Part shown: in pieces, positions 1-7,970 of the stretch
Layout of the letters: each line of letters starts with the position of its first letter
How positions within the stretch are numbered: position 1 is the stretch's first letter
Source of the DNA: DAHUYF01 sp035509275
Lineage (GTDB): Bacteria; Pseudomonadota; Alphaproteobacteria; ATCC43930; CGMCC-115725
Direction: 5' to 3'
Assembly (NCBI GenBank): GCA_035509275.1
Contig: DATJLU010000036.1
Coordinates: 72,616-136,615 of the forward strand
DNA length: 64,000 nt
The notes under the pieces: model-generated
The model's input: only the letters and a program-made list of their open reading frames with translations
What the model was told of the DNA's origin: nothing
Databases searched by the model: none
Position numbers and translations under genes: made by a program

Positions 1-1010
1 CTGCGAACGCCAAAGGTCGTGTTCGTGCCCGGACCGGCGAGATTTACCGCGCCCTGCGACCCGGTCCAGATCGAATTGCCGCTGATCGAGCAGCGGTCGG
101 CATCTTCGATGAAGGCTGACCATTGGTTGCTTTCATCGATGCCTCCGCCATAAATGTGGCACTCGTAGCAGGGCTGCTGGCCCTGTGCCCGCATGTGGAC
201 GTTGTAGTAGCCGTTCGAGAAGAAGCTTCCATAGGAGCAGCTGAAGGCGCAGCCGAGAAGCCACCAGCAGCGAGACGTCTGATTTTGGAACAAGCAATTC
301 AACAGTGTGACATTGGAGCTGCTGACCTGAAGTAGCCCGTGATCGCCCCCGGTGATCACCACATTGTCGATCACGATCTGAGCGGCGAGGCTCAGATATA
401 GGCCGATGATCCCACTGTTATCGCCGATATTTTGCGGCGTTCCCTGTGCCATCTCGATTTTGAAATTGCGCATCGACGCGCCGTAGGTGTCATTTGGCCA
501 ACTGAAGACCGGCTTCTGCGGTCCCGAGTTGGCCCCAAGCGCCGTGGCATTGACGAGCGTGATACTCGATAGTCCCGAGCCGCCACCGCTGCCGCTGCCC
601 CAGAGCGACGTTCCGGTCTTCTGGAACGCGACGCCGCTGCCGCTCGAGCCGATCTTGTACGTGCCCGCCGGCATGAAAACGACGCCGCCGGATGACGGCA
701 GACTCCGCTCGGCGGCAAGGAACGCGTTGGTGCTGTCGTTCGTGCCGGTCGGATCGGCACCAAAGTTCGTGACCAGGGCGAAGGGCTGCTGCGCGTTTCC
801 CTGCGTCCCTGGGACCTGTGCGTCAGCCTCCTTTGAATTCTCCGCGAGCAGCGCCAAGACGGCGGCGCTGCCGAGGCCGGCGCCCAACGCCAATCTCCGT
901 CGCTCAGCGTCGAAGACCGCGCGCGCCTTGGATGGAAAGGCGCGTCCGAGCGCCTTGTACGGCCGCCTCCAGCCATGGCCCTCAAGCCACTCATTGAGTC
1001 TGAATTTCAT
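1..1010 (-). CDS. Phage tail-spike-like right-handed beta-helix protein (pectate-lyase-3 type), C-terminus off the window
   Basis: The minus strand is open from an ATG at 1010 to the left edge (about 336 codons, no stop). Residues 40-65 hold an RRRLALGAGL stretch, a hydrophobic segment and an acidic/Ala tail, which looks like a Tat-type or membrane-anchoring segment. From about residue 75 the sequence has the FGADPTG-N-D-T-AF and GG-V-F-PAGTY pattern of Pectate_lyase_3 beta-helix proteins, common in phage tail spikes and host-polysaccharide depolymerases. Its ATG overlaps the stop of the upstream gene (ATGA), so translation is probably coupled. It is the last visible gene of the late operon. 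Family inferred from motifs; substrate unknown. Confidence 0.65.
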   Translation of the reverse strand, partial: MKFRLNEWLEGHGWRRPYKALGRAFPSKARAVFDAERRRLALGAGLGSAAVLALLAENSKEADAQVPGTQGNAQQPFALVTNFGADPTGTNDSTNAFLAAERSLPSSGGVVFMPAGTYKIGSSGSGVAFQKTGTSLWGSGSGGGSGLSSITLVNATALGANSGPQKPVFSWPNDTYGASMRNFKIEMAQGTPQNIGDNSGIIGLYLSLAAQIVIDNVVITGGDHGLLQVSSSNVTLLNCLFQNQTSRCWWLLGCAFSCSYGSFFSNGYYNVHMRAQGQQPCYECHIYGGGIDESNQWSAFIEDADRCSISGNSIWTGSQGAVNLAGPGTNTTFGVR

Positions 1011-1642
1011 TGCTTGATGCCGGCCTGGGTCACGGTGAGCGCCGCTGCTCCCGCGCCGGCATTGATCGTGAGGCGCACGCCCTTCACGGGGTAGCCGAGC
1101 TGTGCATCGGTGCTTGTCGTGGCGTTCGTCAGGCCCGCCACCGTCCGCGCCAGCGCGAACGAGCCCGCCGCGAGATTCAGGAAGTCGTCATAGGTGTACT
1201 CGGCCGTGTAGGTGACGCTGCCCGAGACTGTCCCGCCCAGCGAGATGTTTCCCGGCGTCAGGTGCTGGTCGGTCAGGAGCCAGCGCGTCGAGCCGGTATT
1301 GTTGGTGCCGACTTGCACGGTCGAGGCTGTCGCAGCCGACGCCGATACCTGCGTCACCGCCGCGAAATCCTGATTGGTCGCGACGGCGCCGGCATTGGCG
1401 CCGGTCACCGTCTCCTGGATCGCCGTGCCCTGATCGGTCGCGCCGAAGACGGTGAAAGTGATTCCGCTGTCGTTCCCTGCCGAGGTGATCAGGATTCGGC
1501 GCTGCGTATCGAGCGTCGCGACGCCGCCGGAAACGGCTGACCCGTTGAGCGCCAGGTTCCCCGCGGCGCCAAGCGACTGGCTCTGCGCGATATCGTTGAC
1601 GCTCGCGGCGGCAAGCGTCTTGCTCAAGACGACCGGTCTCAT
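1007..1642 (-). CDS. Phage structural protein, unknown (211 aa)
   Basis: I do not recognise a named family. The protein is rich in Ala, Gly, Thr, Ser and Val with few charged residues, as in beta-rich virion proteins, and has no signal peptide or membrane segment. A strong ribosome site (GAGGAGG) precedes the ATG. It lies between another structural-looking gene and the tail-spike-like gene and shares a 4-base overlap with the latter. A head decoration, tail or adaptor role is possible, inferred from position only. Confidence 0.55.
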   Translation of the reverse strand: MRPVVLSKTLAAASVNDIAQSQSLGAAGNLALNGSAVSGGVATLDTQRRILITSAGNDSGITFTVFGATDQGTAIQETVTGANAGAVATNQDFAAVTQVSASAATASTVQVGTNNTGSTRWLLTDQHLTPGNISLGGTVSGSVTYTAEYTYDDFLNLAAGSFALARTVAGLTNATTSTDAQLGYPVKGVRLTINAGAGAAALTVTQAGIKQ

Positions 1643-1654
1643 CCATCCTCCTCA

Positions 1655-1685
1655 GGCTGACAGCGAAAGCTGAGTGCTGACGGCT
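1655..1685. repeat. Heptad repeat (GCTGANN)n, copy 1
   Basis: This junction between two late genes holds repeating heptads of the form GCTGACA/GCTGAGT/GCTGACG. The same pattern fills the next two gene junctions (2741-2770 and 3711-3734). Function unknown. Confidence 0.6.
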
Positions 1686-1686
1686 C

Positions 1687-2661
1687 CTATGCCGGCGTTG
1701 CGCCGAAGAGGCTCGCCAGGTTCGTCGGCGTCACCGCCGCGAGATCGGCCACCCGTGGGGTTACGAACATCTGCAGCACGATGCTCCCGTTCGAGCTGGC
1801 GCCCTGGACGGCATAAGTGCCGCGGACGCTGCCCGTGGTCGAGGTCGCCGGCGAGGTCGCGTCCGCCGCCGTGAAGCCGGTCGCGGCTGCGACAATGGCA
1901 CCGTTCCATCCCACCGTCGCCATCGGAAATTCGAGGACGCGGATGGGGAACTCATAAATGTCGGTATCGCCGACGGCGTAGTTGTGCGCATCGGTGAATT
2001 GCGGCGTCACCGCGGTGACGAACTTCCAGCCCTTCTTGCCGTTCGTCGTCGCCGCGCCGGCGCCGGCGGTGATGAGCTCGCTCTGCGGCTGACCGTACAT
2101 GTCGAAGCCGTTGACGAGGAACTGGCCCCCTGTCGCCGAGGTCGATCCGGTGATCGAAACCGCGCGGGCGATCTGATGCGTCGGGTCGAGGCAGGCGATC
2201 GCACCCGTCTGGCCGAAGCTGACAAGGCCGGGCAGCCCGTCGATCGCCAGATTGCCAGCCGGCACGACGAGTCCGGTCTGCGGGATTAGAAGCGCCGAGG
2301 TCATGACGGTGATGCCGGCGCCGCTCGCGGAAACCAGCGTCATCGGCGTGCCGTTCGTCACGTTCTGCGCCGCGGCGATGTTCGTCGTCGAAACCGTACT
2401 CGGCGCCTGGTCGACGCATTGCAGCTCCGACGCCGAAGCGAAGAGAATCGCCAAAGGGTTCGGCTGAACGCCCCCTAACGCGGCGTTCGGATTCATCCAG
2501 CCGCCGATCTTATAGCCGTAGCGCGGATCGATCACGCCCCAGGCGAGATCGCCGCCCGAAGGCCCCCGGTCGGGATTGTAGTCGGGCGGCGGGCTGCCGG
2601 CGATCGTCGGCGGCAATTGCCCATAGACGAGCTCGGGCCCGCTGGTTGCTTCAAGTGACAT
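1687..2661 (-). CDS. Phage structural protein, unknown (324 aa)
   Basis: The start is the ATG at 2661, preceded by ACGGAGCTTCC. A longer open frame reaching 3012 runs into the capsid gene and is not credible. The N-terminal 60 residues are Pro/Gly/Tyr rich and the rest is low-charge, Ala/Thr/Val/Gly-rich beta-like sequence, similar in composition to the next gene down. It sits directly after the major capsid gene, where phages often encode head-completion or tail proteins. No named domain recognised. Confidence 0.55.
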   Translation of the reverse strand: MSLEATSGPELVYGQLPPTIAGSPPPDYNPDRGPSGGDLAWGVIDPRYGYKIGGWMNPNAALGGVQPNPLAILFASASELQCVDQAPSTVSTTNIAAAQNVTNGTPMTLVSASGAGITVMTSALLIPQTGLVVPAGNLAIDGLPGLVSFGQTGAIACLDPTHQIARAVSITGSTSATGGQFLVNGFDMYGQPQSELITAGAGAATTNGKKGWKFVTAVTPQFTDAHNYAVGDTDIYEFPIRVLEFPMATVGWNGAIVAAATGFTAADATSPATSTTGSVRGTYAVQGASSNGSIVLQMFVTPRVADLAAVTPTNLASLFGATPA

Positions 2662-2670
2662 GGAAGCTCC

Positions 2671-2770
2671 GTTGTTCCCCTCTCCCCTTGCGGGAGAGGG
2701 AGGGGCCCGGCCGCGCAGCGGCCGGGACGGTGAGGCGGGAAGCTGTCGGCTGAGAGCTGACAGCTGATGG
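2671..2770. repeat. Intergenic repeat block: GC-rich palindromes plus heptad copy 2
   Basis: Between the capsid stop and the next start lies a hairpin (CCCTCTCCC-TTGC-GGGAGAGGG), a second GC-rich palindrome (CCGGCCGC-GCA-GCGGCCGG) and five heptads around GCTGAGAGCTGACAGCTGA at 2741-2770. The hairpins resemble dispersed palindromic elements common in alphaproteobacterial genomes. They could stabilise or attenuate the late transcript. Confidence 0.6.
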
Positions 2771-3682
2771 CTAAGCGGTCGGCAACGTTCCCCAGACGCA
2801 ACGCGGGTTGTAGTAGCCGAAGCTGTACCGCTCATAGGCCTTGCACAGCAGGTTGTCCGTGTACCAATCGACCTGCATGTCGGTTTCAAAGGCTTCGCGC
2901 TGCAGGTAGAGCAGCCCTTTGCGATTGGTGAGCACGAACCAGGCGAAGGGCGAGGTGAGAAAATCGAGGATTTCGTATCCCTCGCTATAGGAGCCCGTCG
3001 CATGGATGGCATGCGCGTCGTTGTTGGTGGTTCCCGGCCGGAGCTCCGTGTGCCACACCCGCGCCATCACATATTCGAGTTGCGCCGGCACCAGCACCTT
3101 GCGCGCGCGAGCAAAGATCTTCAACCCGCGCTGATCGACGAAGCCGGTGCGGATCTGGATGTTCGCCGCTTCGAGCGCCGCTTCGTTGAAATCGAGATCG
3201 ACGCTCGGGCGGTTGGCATAGGTACCGTTGTCGACGGGATGTGCCGTGTTGACGAGCGACACGCCGTCGCCGCCAACCGCCGGGTTGTAGGTGCCGGCGG
3301 TGTTGAGCAGGTTCGCCGCCAGAATCTCTTTCGTCTGGTCGAAGGATTCCATCAAGCCGAGATTCGAGGGCTGGAACTGCGACTTGTAGAGATTGTCGGC
3401 GATCGCTTTGCGGGTGATGGCGTAACCGAGTCCGACCTCGACATGCTCCTGGTTGTAGACGAAGCGGTCGCCCGCCGCATTGTCGAAACTCGTGGGCGCG
3501 CCCTCGCCTTTGATCACCGCAAGGCCGACGAATGCCATTTCCGAGGTACGCTCGATCGCCATCTCGGAATTGCCGATTTCGTAGTAGCGCTTCCATTGCG
3601 CCGGGATCATGTCGTATTTGCCCTCGATGCCGCGGAGCCCGGGAAACAGCTCCTGCTTGATCTGGGCCAGGTTGATGGTCAT
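2771..3682 (-). CDS. Phage major capsid protein, Mu gpT-like
   Basis: The 303-aa product has the layout of gpT-type major head subunits: an N-terminal Lys/Glu-rich helix, a central GGDGVSLVNTAHP motif (residues about 137-149), and a late region describing a fixed trimer-forming fold (LQREAFETDMQVDWYTDN, then FGYYNPR). Length fits an HK97-fold shell protein. The ribosome site AAGGAG precedes the ATG at 3682. It lies downstream of portal and coiled-coil genes and upstream of further structural genes. Identification rests on motif memory and gene order. Confidence 0.75.
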   Translation of the reverse strand: MTINLAQIKQELFPGLRGIEGKYDMIPAQWKRYYEIGNSEMAIERTSEMAFVGLAVIKGEGAPTSFDNAAGDRFVYNQEHVEVGLGYAITRKAIADNLYKSQFQPSNLGLMESFDQTKEILAANLLNTAGTYNPAVGGDGVSLVNTAHPVDNGTYANRPSVDLDFNEAALEAANIQIRTGFVDQRGLKIFARARKVLVPAQLEYVMARVWHTELRPGTTNNDAHAIHATGSYSEGYEILDFLTSPFAWFVLTNRKGLLYLQREAFETDMQVDWYTDNLLCKAYERYSFGYYNPRCVWGTLPTA

Positions 3683-3710
3683 GGATCACGCACTCCTTGT
3701 TGGGATCTCT

Positions 3711-3734
3711 GCTGACGGCTGAGAGCTGACAGCT
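3711..3734. repeat. Heptad repeat (GCTGANN)n, copy 3
   Basis: The perfect run GCTGACGGCTGAGAGCTGAC continues with AGCT, about 30 bases upstream of the capsid start. It is the third junction in a row with this heptad repeat. Confidence 0.65.
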
Positions 3735-4305
3735 AGATTCCGGTCTGGCCCGGACGCAGCTCGAAATTGTTGAAGATGGCTTCGACGATATTGGACGGCG
3801 ACGTGTTGTCGTTGCCGATCTTCTGCGACAGTCCGCTGATACGCAGCGGCAGCGACGCGGTCGTGGCGATGCCGGTCAAGGTCGCGGTGCTGAGCCCGGC
3901 AACGCTGGGGCTGCCCATGCCTTGAATGGCGGCGTTGTTCCACACATTCCCTTGCGTCACCTGCAGGCCGCTGCCCGCCCTGATCTCGAAGACCAGATCC
4001 GGATCGTCGATGATATAGGCGGTCACCTGCGTGCCGGCGGGTAAGGTCGGCGCTTTCCAGGCATTGAACCAGTTGACGTAGTTGCTGACGGGGTCGAGAT
4101 ACTCGCAGCCCCAGAAGACGCCACGGATCACCCCGGACGCCCAGAGATCGATGAACCCGGTGGCGAGCGAGATCACCGGATCGCCCTTGGCGATGACATG
4201 CGTGTTGTTGAACGCGATTTGAACGGCGGTGAGCGCTCCCGTCCAGGCGGCGCCGTCACGACGACGCACCGGACGCAAGCCAAATCCACCCGTGGGATTG
4301 GTCAT
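3733..4305 (-). CDS. Phage small structural protein, possible capsid decoration protein (190 aa)
   Basis: The start chosen is ATG 4305, because GGAG lies 8 bases upstream; an ATG four codons earlier has no ribosome site. The product opens with a Gly/Arg tract, then alternates hydrophobic and small residues without a membrane segment. Its place directly upstream of the major capsid gene is where many phages encode decoration or head-stabilising proteins. That role is inferred from position; no family recognised. Confidence 0.5.
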   Translation of the reverse strand: MTNPTGGFGLRPVRRRDGAAWTGALTAVQIAFNNTHVIAKGDPVISLATGFIDLWASGVIRGVFWGCEYLDPVSNYVNWFNAWKAPTLPAGTQVTAYIIDDPDLVFEIRAGSGLQVTQGNVWNNAAIQGMGSPSVAGLSTATLTGIATTASLPLRISGLSQKIGNDNTSPSNIVEAIFNNFELRPGQTGI

Positions 4306-4717
4306 TGTCTGCTCCATGAGAGAGGTCGAGGGCGCGCGCGCCGCGCTATGGGGGAATCGATCGAGGGTCGCGTCGAATCACGTCACGAAACGATTTGCAT
4401 CGCTCCTGGCGGGATCGCCAAAGCCGGCGAATGCCGCAAAGCTAAGGGCCGCCCTTCGGCAAGTCGCCGCGCCGGAGGCGGCGGGTCTTCGGCGGCGAGC
4501 GCAGGCTCATCGCCCGCCTCGCCGGCCGAGCGGGACCGGGGCTCCAAGTTTCGTCGGCTGGGCCGCGCGGACGCTGCGTCGGCGCCGGCGTCTTTCTTTT
4601 TGTATCGCCGCGCCGCTTCCTTCCCATCGCCATTCGCACTCTCGCCGCTCGTGATTTTTCCAGTTCACTCTTTTTATCTCTGCACCCCTCCCCGACCAAG
4701 GCTCTCCTCGCCCCGCC
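4306..4717. other. Intergenic stretch without a convincing gene
   Basis: Several overlapping open frames exist on both strands, but all have Arg/Ala/Pro composition typical of GC-rich shadows. The stretch holds one copy of a dispersed repeat (4661-4704). A late promoter may lie here, but I see no clear -35/-10 pair. Confidence 0.5.
4661..4704 (-). repeat. Dispersed 45-base intergenic repeat, copy A
   Basis: The core TGCACCCCTCCCCGACCAAG, followed by GCTC and preceded by a T-rich stretch after AGTTCA, recurs at 7393-7438 and 19617-19663. All three copies have the same orientation and lie between minus-strand phage genes. Confidence 0.65.
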
Positions 4718-5227
4718 CTACTCCTCCGCCGCGCTCGACGCACCGTCATCGGCTTCGGCGACCTGGATATTGTACTTCTTCTTGGCCTGGACGCGGACGC
4801 GCGGCAGCTGGCCTTCCGGCGTCAGCTTCAGGCTCTTCACCTGGTTGCGCACGCGCTCCTTTGCCCGCTCTTCGCGCAGGCTTGCTGCTTCCTTGGTGAT
4901 GAGCGACGGCCGTTCCATCAGCATCAGCCCATCGACGATGATGGCGCCTTCGCCATCTTTCTGCGCCGCCTCGCGGCCGACGATCTCGGGATGGCGCTTC
5001 TTCGGCACCGGCGTCCAGTGCCGGCGATGGGCGCGCGCCTGGTGCCGCACATCCTCCTTGCCGGCATAGGTGACGCGGCGCCACTCATAGCTCATGTCGT
5101 TTGGAATGGCGGCGGGATCGATTTCAAACGGGCCGCCGCTGTCCTCCTCTTCGCTGAGAGCGCTGAGATCGCGCTGCGGCGGGCGTTGCGCGGCACGGAG
5201 CGCGGTGCGCGGCGGGGCTGGCGGCAT
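4718..5227 (-). CDS. Conserved phage protein, unknown (169 aa)
   Basis: The product is hydrophilic with a motif block MSYEWRR-GKED-RHQ-HW-PVP-RHPE in the middle and LMLMERP followed by a charged helix at the end. I recall this arrangement from small proteins in head modules of alphaproteobacterial phages, but no function is known to me. Ribosome site GAGGAG precedes ATG 5227, and it follows the coiled-coil gene by 16 bases, so they are probably cotranscribed. Confidence 0.55.
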   Translation of the reverse strand: MPPAPPRTALRAAQRPPQRDLSALSEEEDSGGPFEIDPAAIPNDMSYEWRRVTYAGKEDVRHQARAHRRHWTPVPKKRHPEIVGREAAQKDGEGAIIVDGLMLMERPSLITKEAASLREERAKERVRNQVKSLKLTPEGQLPRVRVQAKKKYNIQVAEADDGASSAAEE

Positions 5228-5243
5228 GGGGTGGCTCCTCAGA

Positions 5244-6119
5244 TCACAGGCGGCCGGCGCGCTTCAGCGCGGCCTGATTCTCGAAATAGAGCTCGAGCGC
5301 TTTTTTCGGGCTCTCCTTCCATTCATCGGGAAAGGAGATCTTCGCCGCTTCGATCTCGCCCGCGCTCGGCTGCCGCGTGCGCTTGCGTGGCTCGCCCGTC
5401 CCAGTCACGGCGCCGCGCGACGGCGGCGCCGCTGTGGTCGCACCGGCGCGGCGGATCGGCTCCATGCCGCGCTGCGCCGACGCCTCTCTCTCTGACCCAC
5501 CGAGCCTCTCGCTCTCATCGCCGGCATCGCCGCGCAGCCCGAGGCGGCTCTCGACGAAATCCCAGTATTGCGGGCTCCATTCGCGCAATCCCTCGGCCAC
5601 GGCGGCGAAATGCGCCGCCTGCGCCTCCGCATTGCGCCGCGCATCGGTGACGAAATCGGGATGGCGGCGGCACCAATCCTGCGCCGCCGGCGGCAGCGCC
5701 GCGATCGCCTGCTCGAACCGCTGGGTCCCGTCGAGCGGCGCCGGCTGGTGCCTCGCTTGCTCGAGCTGCTGGTGCTGCCAGGCGAGCCCGCGCACCTCGA
5801 GCGTCGCTTCGGCGATCTGCTCCTGCAGTTCGGCGCCGTCCTCGTAGCGCGAATCCGACATCGCCCGGGCATAGGCCCGCTTCGCCTCGGCAAGCCGACC
5901 CTTGGCCGTCTCAAACGCGCTGGCCACTGCCGCCTCCTGCGCGGCGAAACGGCCGCCGCGCTCGGACAGCAGATGCTGGCGCGCCGCGTCGCGCTCCTCC
6001 TCCGCGCTCTCACGCTTTTTCTGCTCCGCCGCGAGCTGCTGGCGTGCCGCCTCCAAATCGGCGTCGGTCGTGCGCAGCCCACCCTCGCCCCCCGTCAGGG
6101 CGGCGTCCCCTGCCTCCAT
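5244..6119 (-). CDS. Coiled-coil phage protein, possible capsid scaffold (291 aa)
   Basis: Residues about 20-125 are a long Ala/Glu/Gln/Arg-rich helix with heptad character. A short globular segment (PPAAQDWCRRHPDFV and WSPQYWDFVESRLG) follows, then a basic Pro/Arg linker and a conserved-looking tail (EIEAAKISFPDEWKESPKKA). Long helical proteins between portal and capsid genes are often scaffolding proteins, so that role is plausible but unproven. The start at 6119 has GGAGAGCT just before the ATG. Confidence 0.5.
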   Translation of the reverse strand: MEAGDAALTGGEGGLRTTDADLEAARQQLAAEQKKRESAEEERDAARQHLLSERGGRFAAQEAAVASAFETAKGRLAEAKRAYARAMSDSRYEDGAELQEQIAEATLEVRGLAWQHQQLEQARHQPAPLDGTQRFEQAIAALPPAAQDWCRRHPDFVTDARRNAEAQAAHFAAVAEGLREWSPQYWDFVESRLGLRGDAGDESERLGGSEREASAQRGMEPIRRAGATTAAPPSRGAVTGTGEPRKRTRQPSAGEIEAAKISFPDEWKESPKKALELYFENQAALKRAGRL

Positions 6120-6173
6120 AGCTCTCTCCTGCTGTCGATGAATGATGATCGCGCGCGGCGCCGGTTTACCTGC

Positions 6174-6578
6174 TCAGAGCACGATATCCGGCCGGTGCAG
6201 GATGGCGCGCACATTGACGTCCTGGACGAAGCGGCAGGTGCGCTTGCCGACGATGAAGGGAAACGTATCGCCGACGCGATAGCACACCCAATCGCCGAGC
6301 TTCGGCTTCACCGCACCCCAGACATGCTGCTCATCCTCGACGAAGGCGAGATTGCCGAGCTTCACGACGAGGCCGACCTTGCCCTGGTAAAGATCCTCTT
6401 CACGCGTGCTGTCGGCGAGCAGGATGCCGCCCTTCGTCCGGTCCGGCCGCTCATAGACGACGACCATCACCGAAGCGCCGAGCGGCTCGATATCACCGAG
6501 ATAAGGTTCGACCGCTTCCATGATCTCGCCGCGCGGGTCGCGCTCATGGACGACTTCGAGCGCCTGCTTAACCAACAT
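6174..6578 (-). CDS. Phage GroES-like co-chaperonin (134 aa)
   Basis: The core MVVVYERPDRTKGGILLAD, then QGKVGLVVKLG and GDWVCYRVGD, follows the Cpn10/GroES layout of beta-barrel, mobile-loop region (TKGGILL) and dome-side strands. An N-terminal extension of about 35 residues and a longer C-terminus make it bigger than bacterial GroES (about 95-100 aa). Phage GroES homologues such as T4 gp31 work with host GroEL to fold the major capsid protein, which is encoded 2.5 kb downstream. The ATG at 6578 overlaps the upstream gene by 11 bases. Confidence 0.7.
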   Translation of the reverse strand: MLVKQALEVVHERDPRGEIMEAVEPYLGDIEPLGASVMVVVYERPDRTKGGILLADSTREEDLYQGKVGLVVKLGNLAFVEDEQHVWGAVKPKLGDWVCYRVGDTFPFIVGKRTCRFVQDVNVRAILHRPDIVL

Positions 6579-6798
6579 CCTCGTCCTCCTCTTCCGCGCT
6601 CGTGCGCTCCGGGGATGTCGTTTCCGCCAGCTCTTGCGCCCGGTCGAGCACCCATTGCAGGCCCCGCACGAAGCCGGTCTCGAAACGATAGCGCTCGATC
6701 CCGTCGAGATTGCCGCTGACGATGCCGTCGCAGCGGCCATCGACCTCGGCCACAATCGCCTCGGCGAGCCGGCGCCAGAGATCGACCTCGCCCAGCAT
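6568..6798 (-). CDS. Small acidic phage protein, unknown (76 aa)
   Basis: It is a short helical protein with a strongly acidic C-terminal tail (EEEDEDV). It overlaps the GroES-like gene, implying coupled translation, and starts 4 bases after the upstream stop. No family recognised; it is supported mainly by tight packing in the operon. Confidence 0.5.
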   Translation of the reverse strand: MLGEVDLWRRLAEAIVAEVDGRCDGIVSGNLDGIERYRFETGFVRGLQWVLDRAQELAETTSPERTSAEEEDEDVG

Positions 6799-6801
6799 GC
6801 T

Positions 6802-7317
6802 TCAATGCCGCCCGTAGGCCTTGATCTTCTGCAGCCGCCCAAGCGCATTCTTCGCGCCCGCCGTCATCTGCGGCGCGTTGCCGGCCCTCGGCGACCCTCT
6901 TCCGATGCGGCCGCCGCGCTTTGCCATCGGCACGCCTTGCGCCGGCCGCGGCACCATCGGCGCCGCCGGCGGTGACGCGGCCGGCGGCCGCGCCGGGACC
7001 GCGCTCGCCGGCGCCGCAGCGGCGCGCACGGGAACCGGCACCGGCTGCGGATGGCCGTTGACGATGATGACCTTGGTGCCGGGCTTTGCAATGCGCCCGC
7101 CGGAAGCGCGGCGCGGCTTGTCGGCGCGGAGCCGTGTGCCGGCGCCTTCCGCTGCGCCGCCGCGCTTCAGCTTCGTCGGCTTCCGGCCCTTGTGATCGTG
7201 CCGCTCGTGCTTGTGCACGGCTGCGGCGATGGCCTCTTTGATCGGACCGCCCACGGCATAGCCGTGACGCCGCAACAGGCTCCGCGCCTTCTGGCGCGCC
7301 GATGGATGCATCGTCAT
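6802..7317 (-). CDS. Basic low-complexity phage protein (171 aa)
   Basis: The N-terminus holds RRHGYAVGG and a VHKHERHDHKGRKPTKLKRG block. The rest alternates Gly/Lys/Arg-rich and Ala/Pro-rich segments. I recall similar basic, Gly/Pro-rich proteins with an H-K-H-E-DH motif next to GroES-like and portal genes in related alphaproteobacterial phages. A DNA- or capsid-associated role is only a guess from charge. Confidence 0.5.
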   Translation of the reverse strand: MTMHPSARQKARSLLRRHGYAVGGPIKEAIAAAVHKHERHDHKGRKPTKLKRGGAAEGAGTRLRADKPRRASGGRIAKPGTKVIIVNGHPQPVPVPVRAAAAPASAVPARPPAASPPAAPMVPRPAQGVPMAKRGGRIGRGSPRAGNAPQMTAGAKNALGRLQKIKAYGRH

Positions 7318-7392
7318 GTCGACTCTCTTTGCTGGCAGGGATGAGAAGGGCGCGCGTGGCGCCGGTGCCGGCGAGCGCCGGCCGCAATTCTT

Positions 7393-7438
7393 CGAGTTGA
7401 TCCTTTTTACCGCTGCACCCCTCCCCGGCCAAGGCTCG
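7393..7438 (-). repeat. Dispersed 45-base intergenic repeat, copy B
   Basis: It reads CGAGTTGATCCTTTTTACCG followed by the shared core TGCACCCCTCCCCGGCCAAG and GCTCG. It lies about 75 bases upstream of the basic phage protein, in the gap after the 7500-7970 gene. Confidence 0.65.
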
Positions 7439-7499
7439 CGAAACGGGCGTCAGTCTGAGGGTCGTAACCTGGCGCGGACCAAAAGCCTTTGGCGATGAA

Positions 7500-7970
7500 T
7501 CACTTTGTGTTCGGCAAGGCCGAGTCTTGACCTTTGCCCACGCTGGGAAATTCGACGTGGCCGATGTCGTATTTTATCGCCATGTCACGCCAGCGATCCT
7601 TTTGCGAATAGACGAACGAAATATCCGAGATGGAAATTAGAATCGTTGCGTGCTGCTGGTCGATCTGGATCGCCGGCAGCAAATCGTCGTCGACCGGACC
7701 GAACTTGAACAGCAGAGTTTTTCCATGTTCGCCCGTTTTCGAGACCAGGATGCTCGTCCCCGCATCCTTTGCGAGCAGATCACATTGCGTCTCGCTAATC
7801 TCGAAATCGAGACCGGCGACGTCGTGCAATTGGCGCTTGATCTCAGTCATACAAGAATCTGGCGAAAACAAGGGCAGCACAAAGATAGGTCCGAGCCAAC
7901 CAAGCAGCGCAACGCCGACGAAAAGAAGCCCCGGCCAGAGCCAAGACCAAGATGCGCCCTTGTTGCTCAC
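7500..7970 (-). CDS. Single-pass membrane protein, candidate immunity partner of the portal's toxin-like tail (156 aa)
   Basis: One membrane segment spans residues about 9-35; the remaining 120 residues form a soluble domain with two Cys (C40, C63). Composition is less Arg/Ala-rich than the phage genes around it. The GTG start overlaps the stop of the portal gene (GTGA), and GGAGG lies 7 bases upstream inside the portal gene. A small membrane protein translated directly after a protein with a toxin-like C-terminus is the usual arrangement of toxin and immunity genes. No family recognised; immunity is inferred from arrangement only. Confidence 0.5.
   Translation of the reverse strand: MSNKGASWSWLWPGLLFVGVALLGWLGPIFVLPLFSPDSCMTEIKRQLHDVAGLDFEISETQCDLLAKDAGTSILVSKTGEHGKTLLFKFGPVDDDLLPAIQIDQQHATILISISDISFVYSQKDRWRDMAIKYDIGHVEFPSVGKGQDSALPNTK

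Noticed and set aside
1687..3012. A longer start for the 324-aa phage gene
   Set aside because: The extension runs through repeat sequence and into the capsid gene in another frame; ATG 2661 has a good ribosome site.
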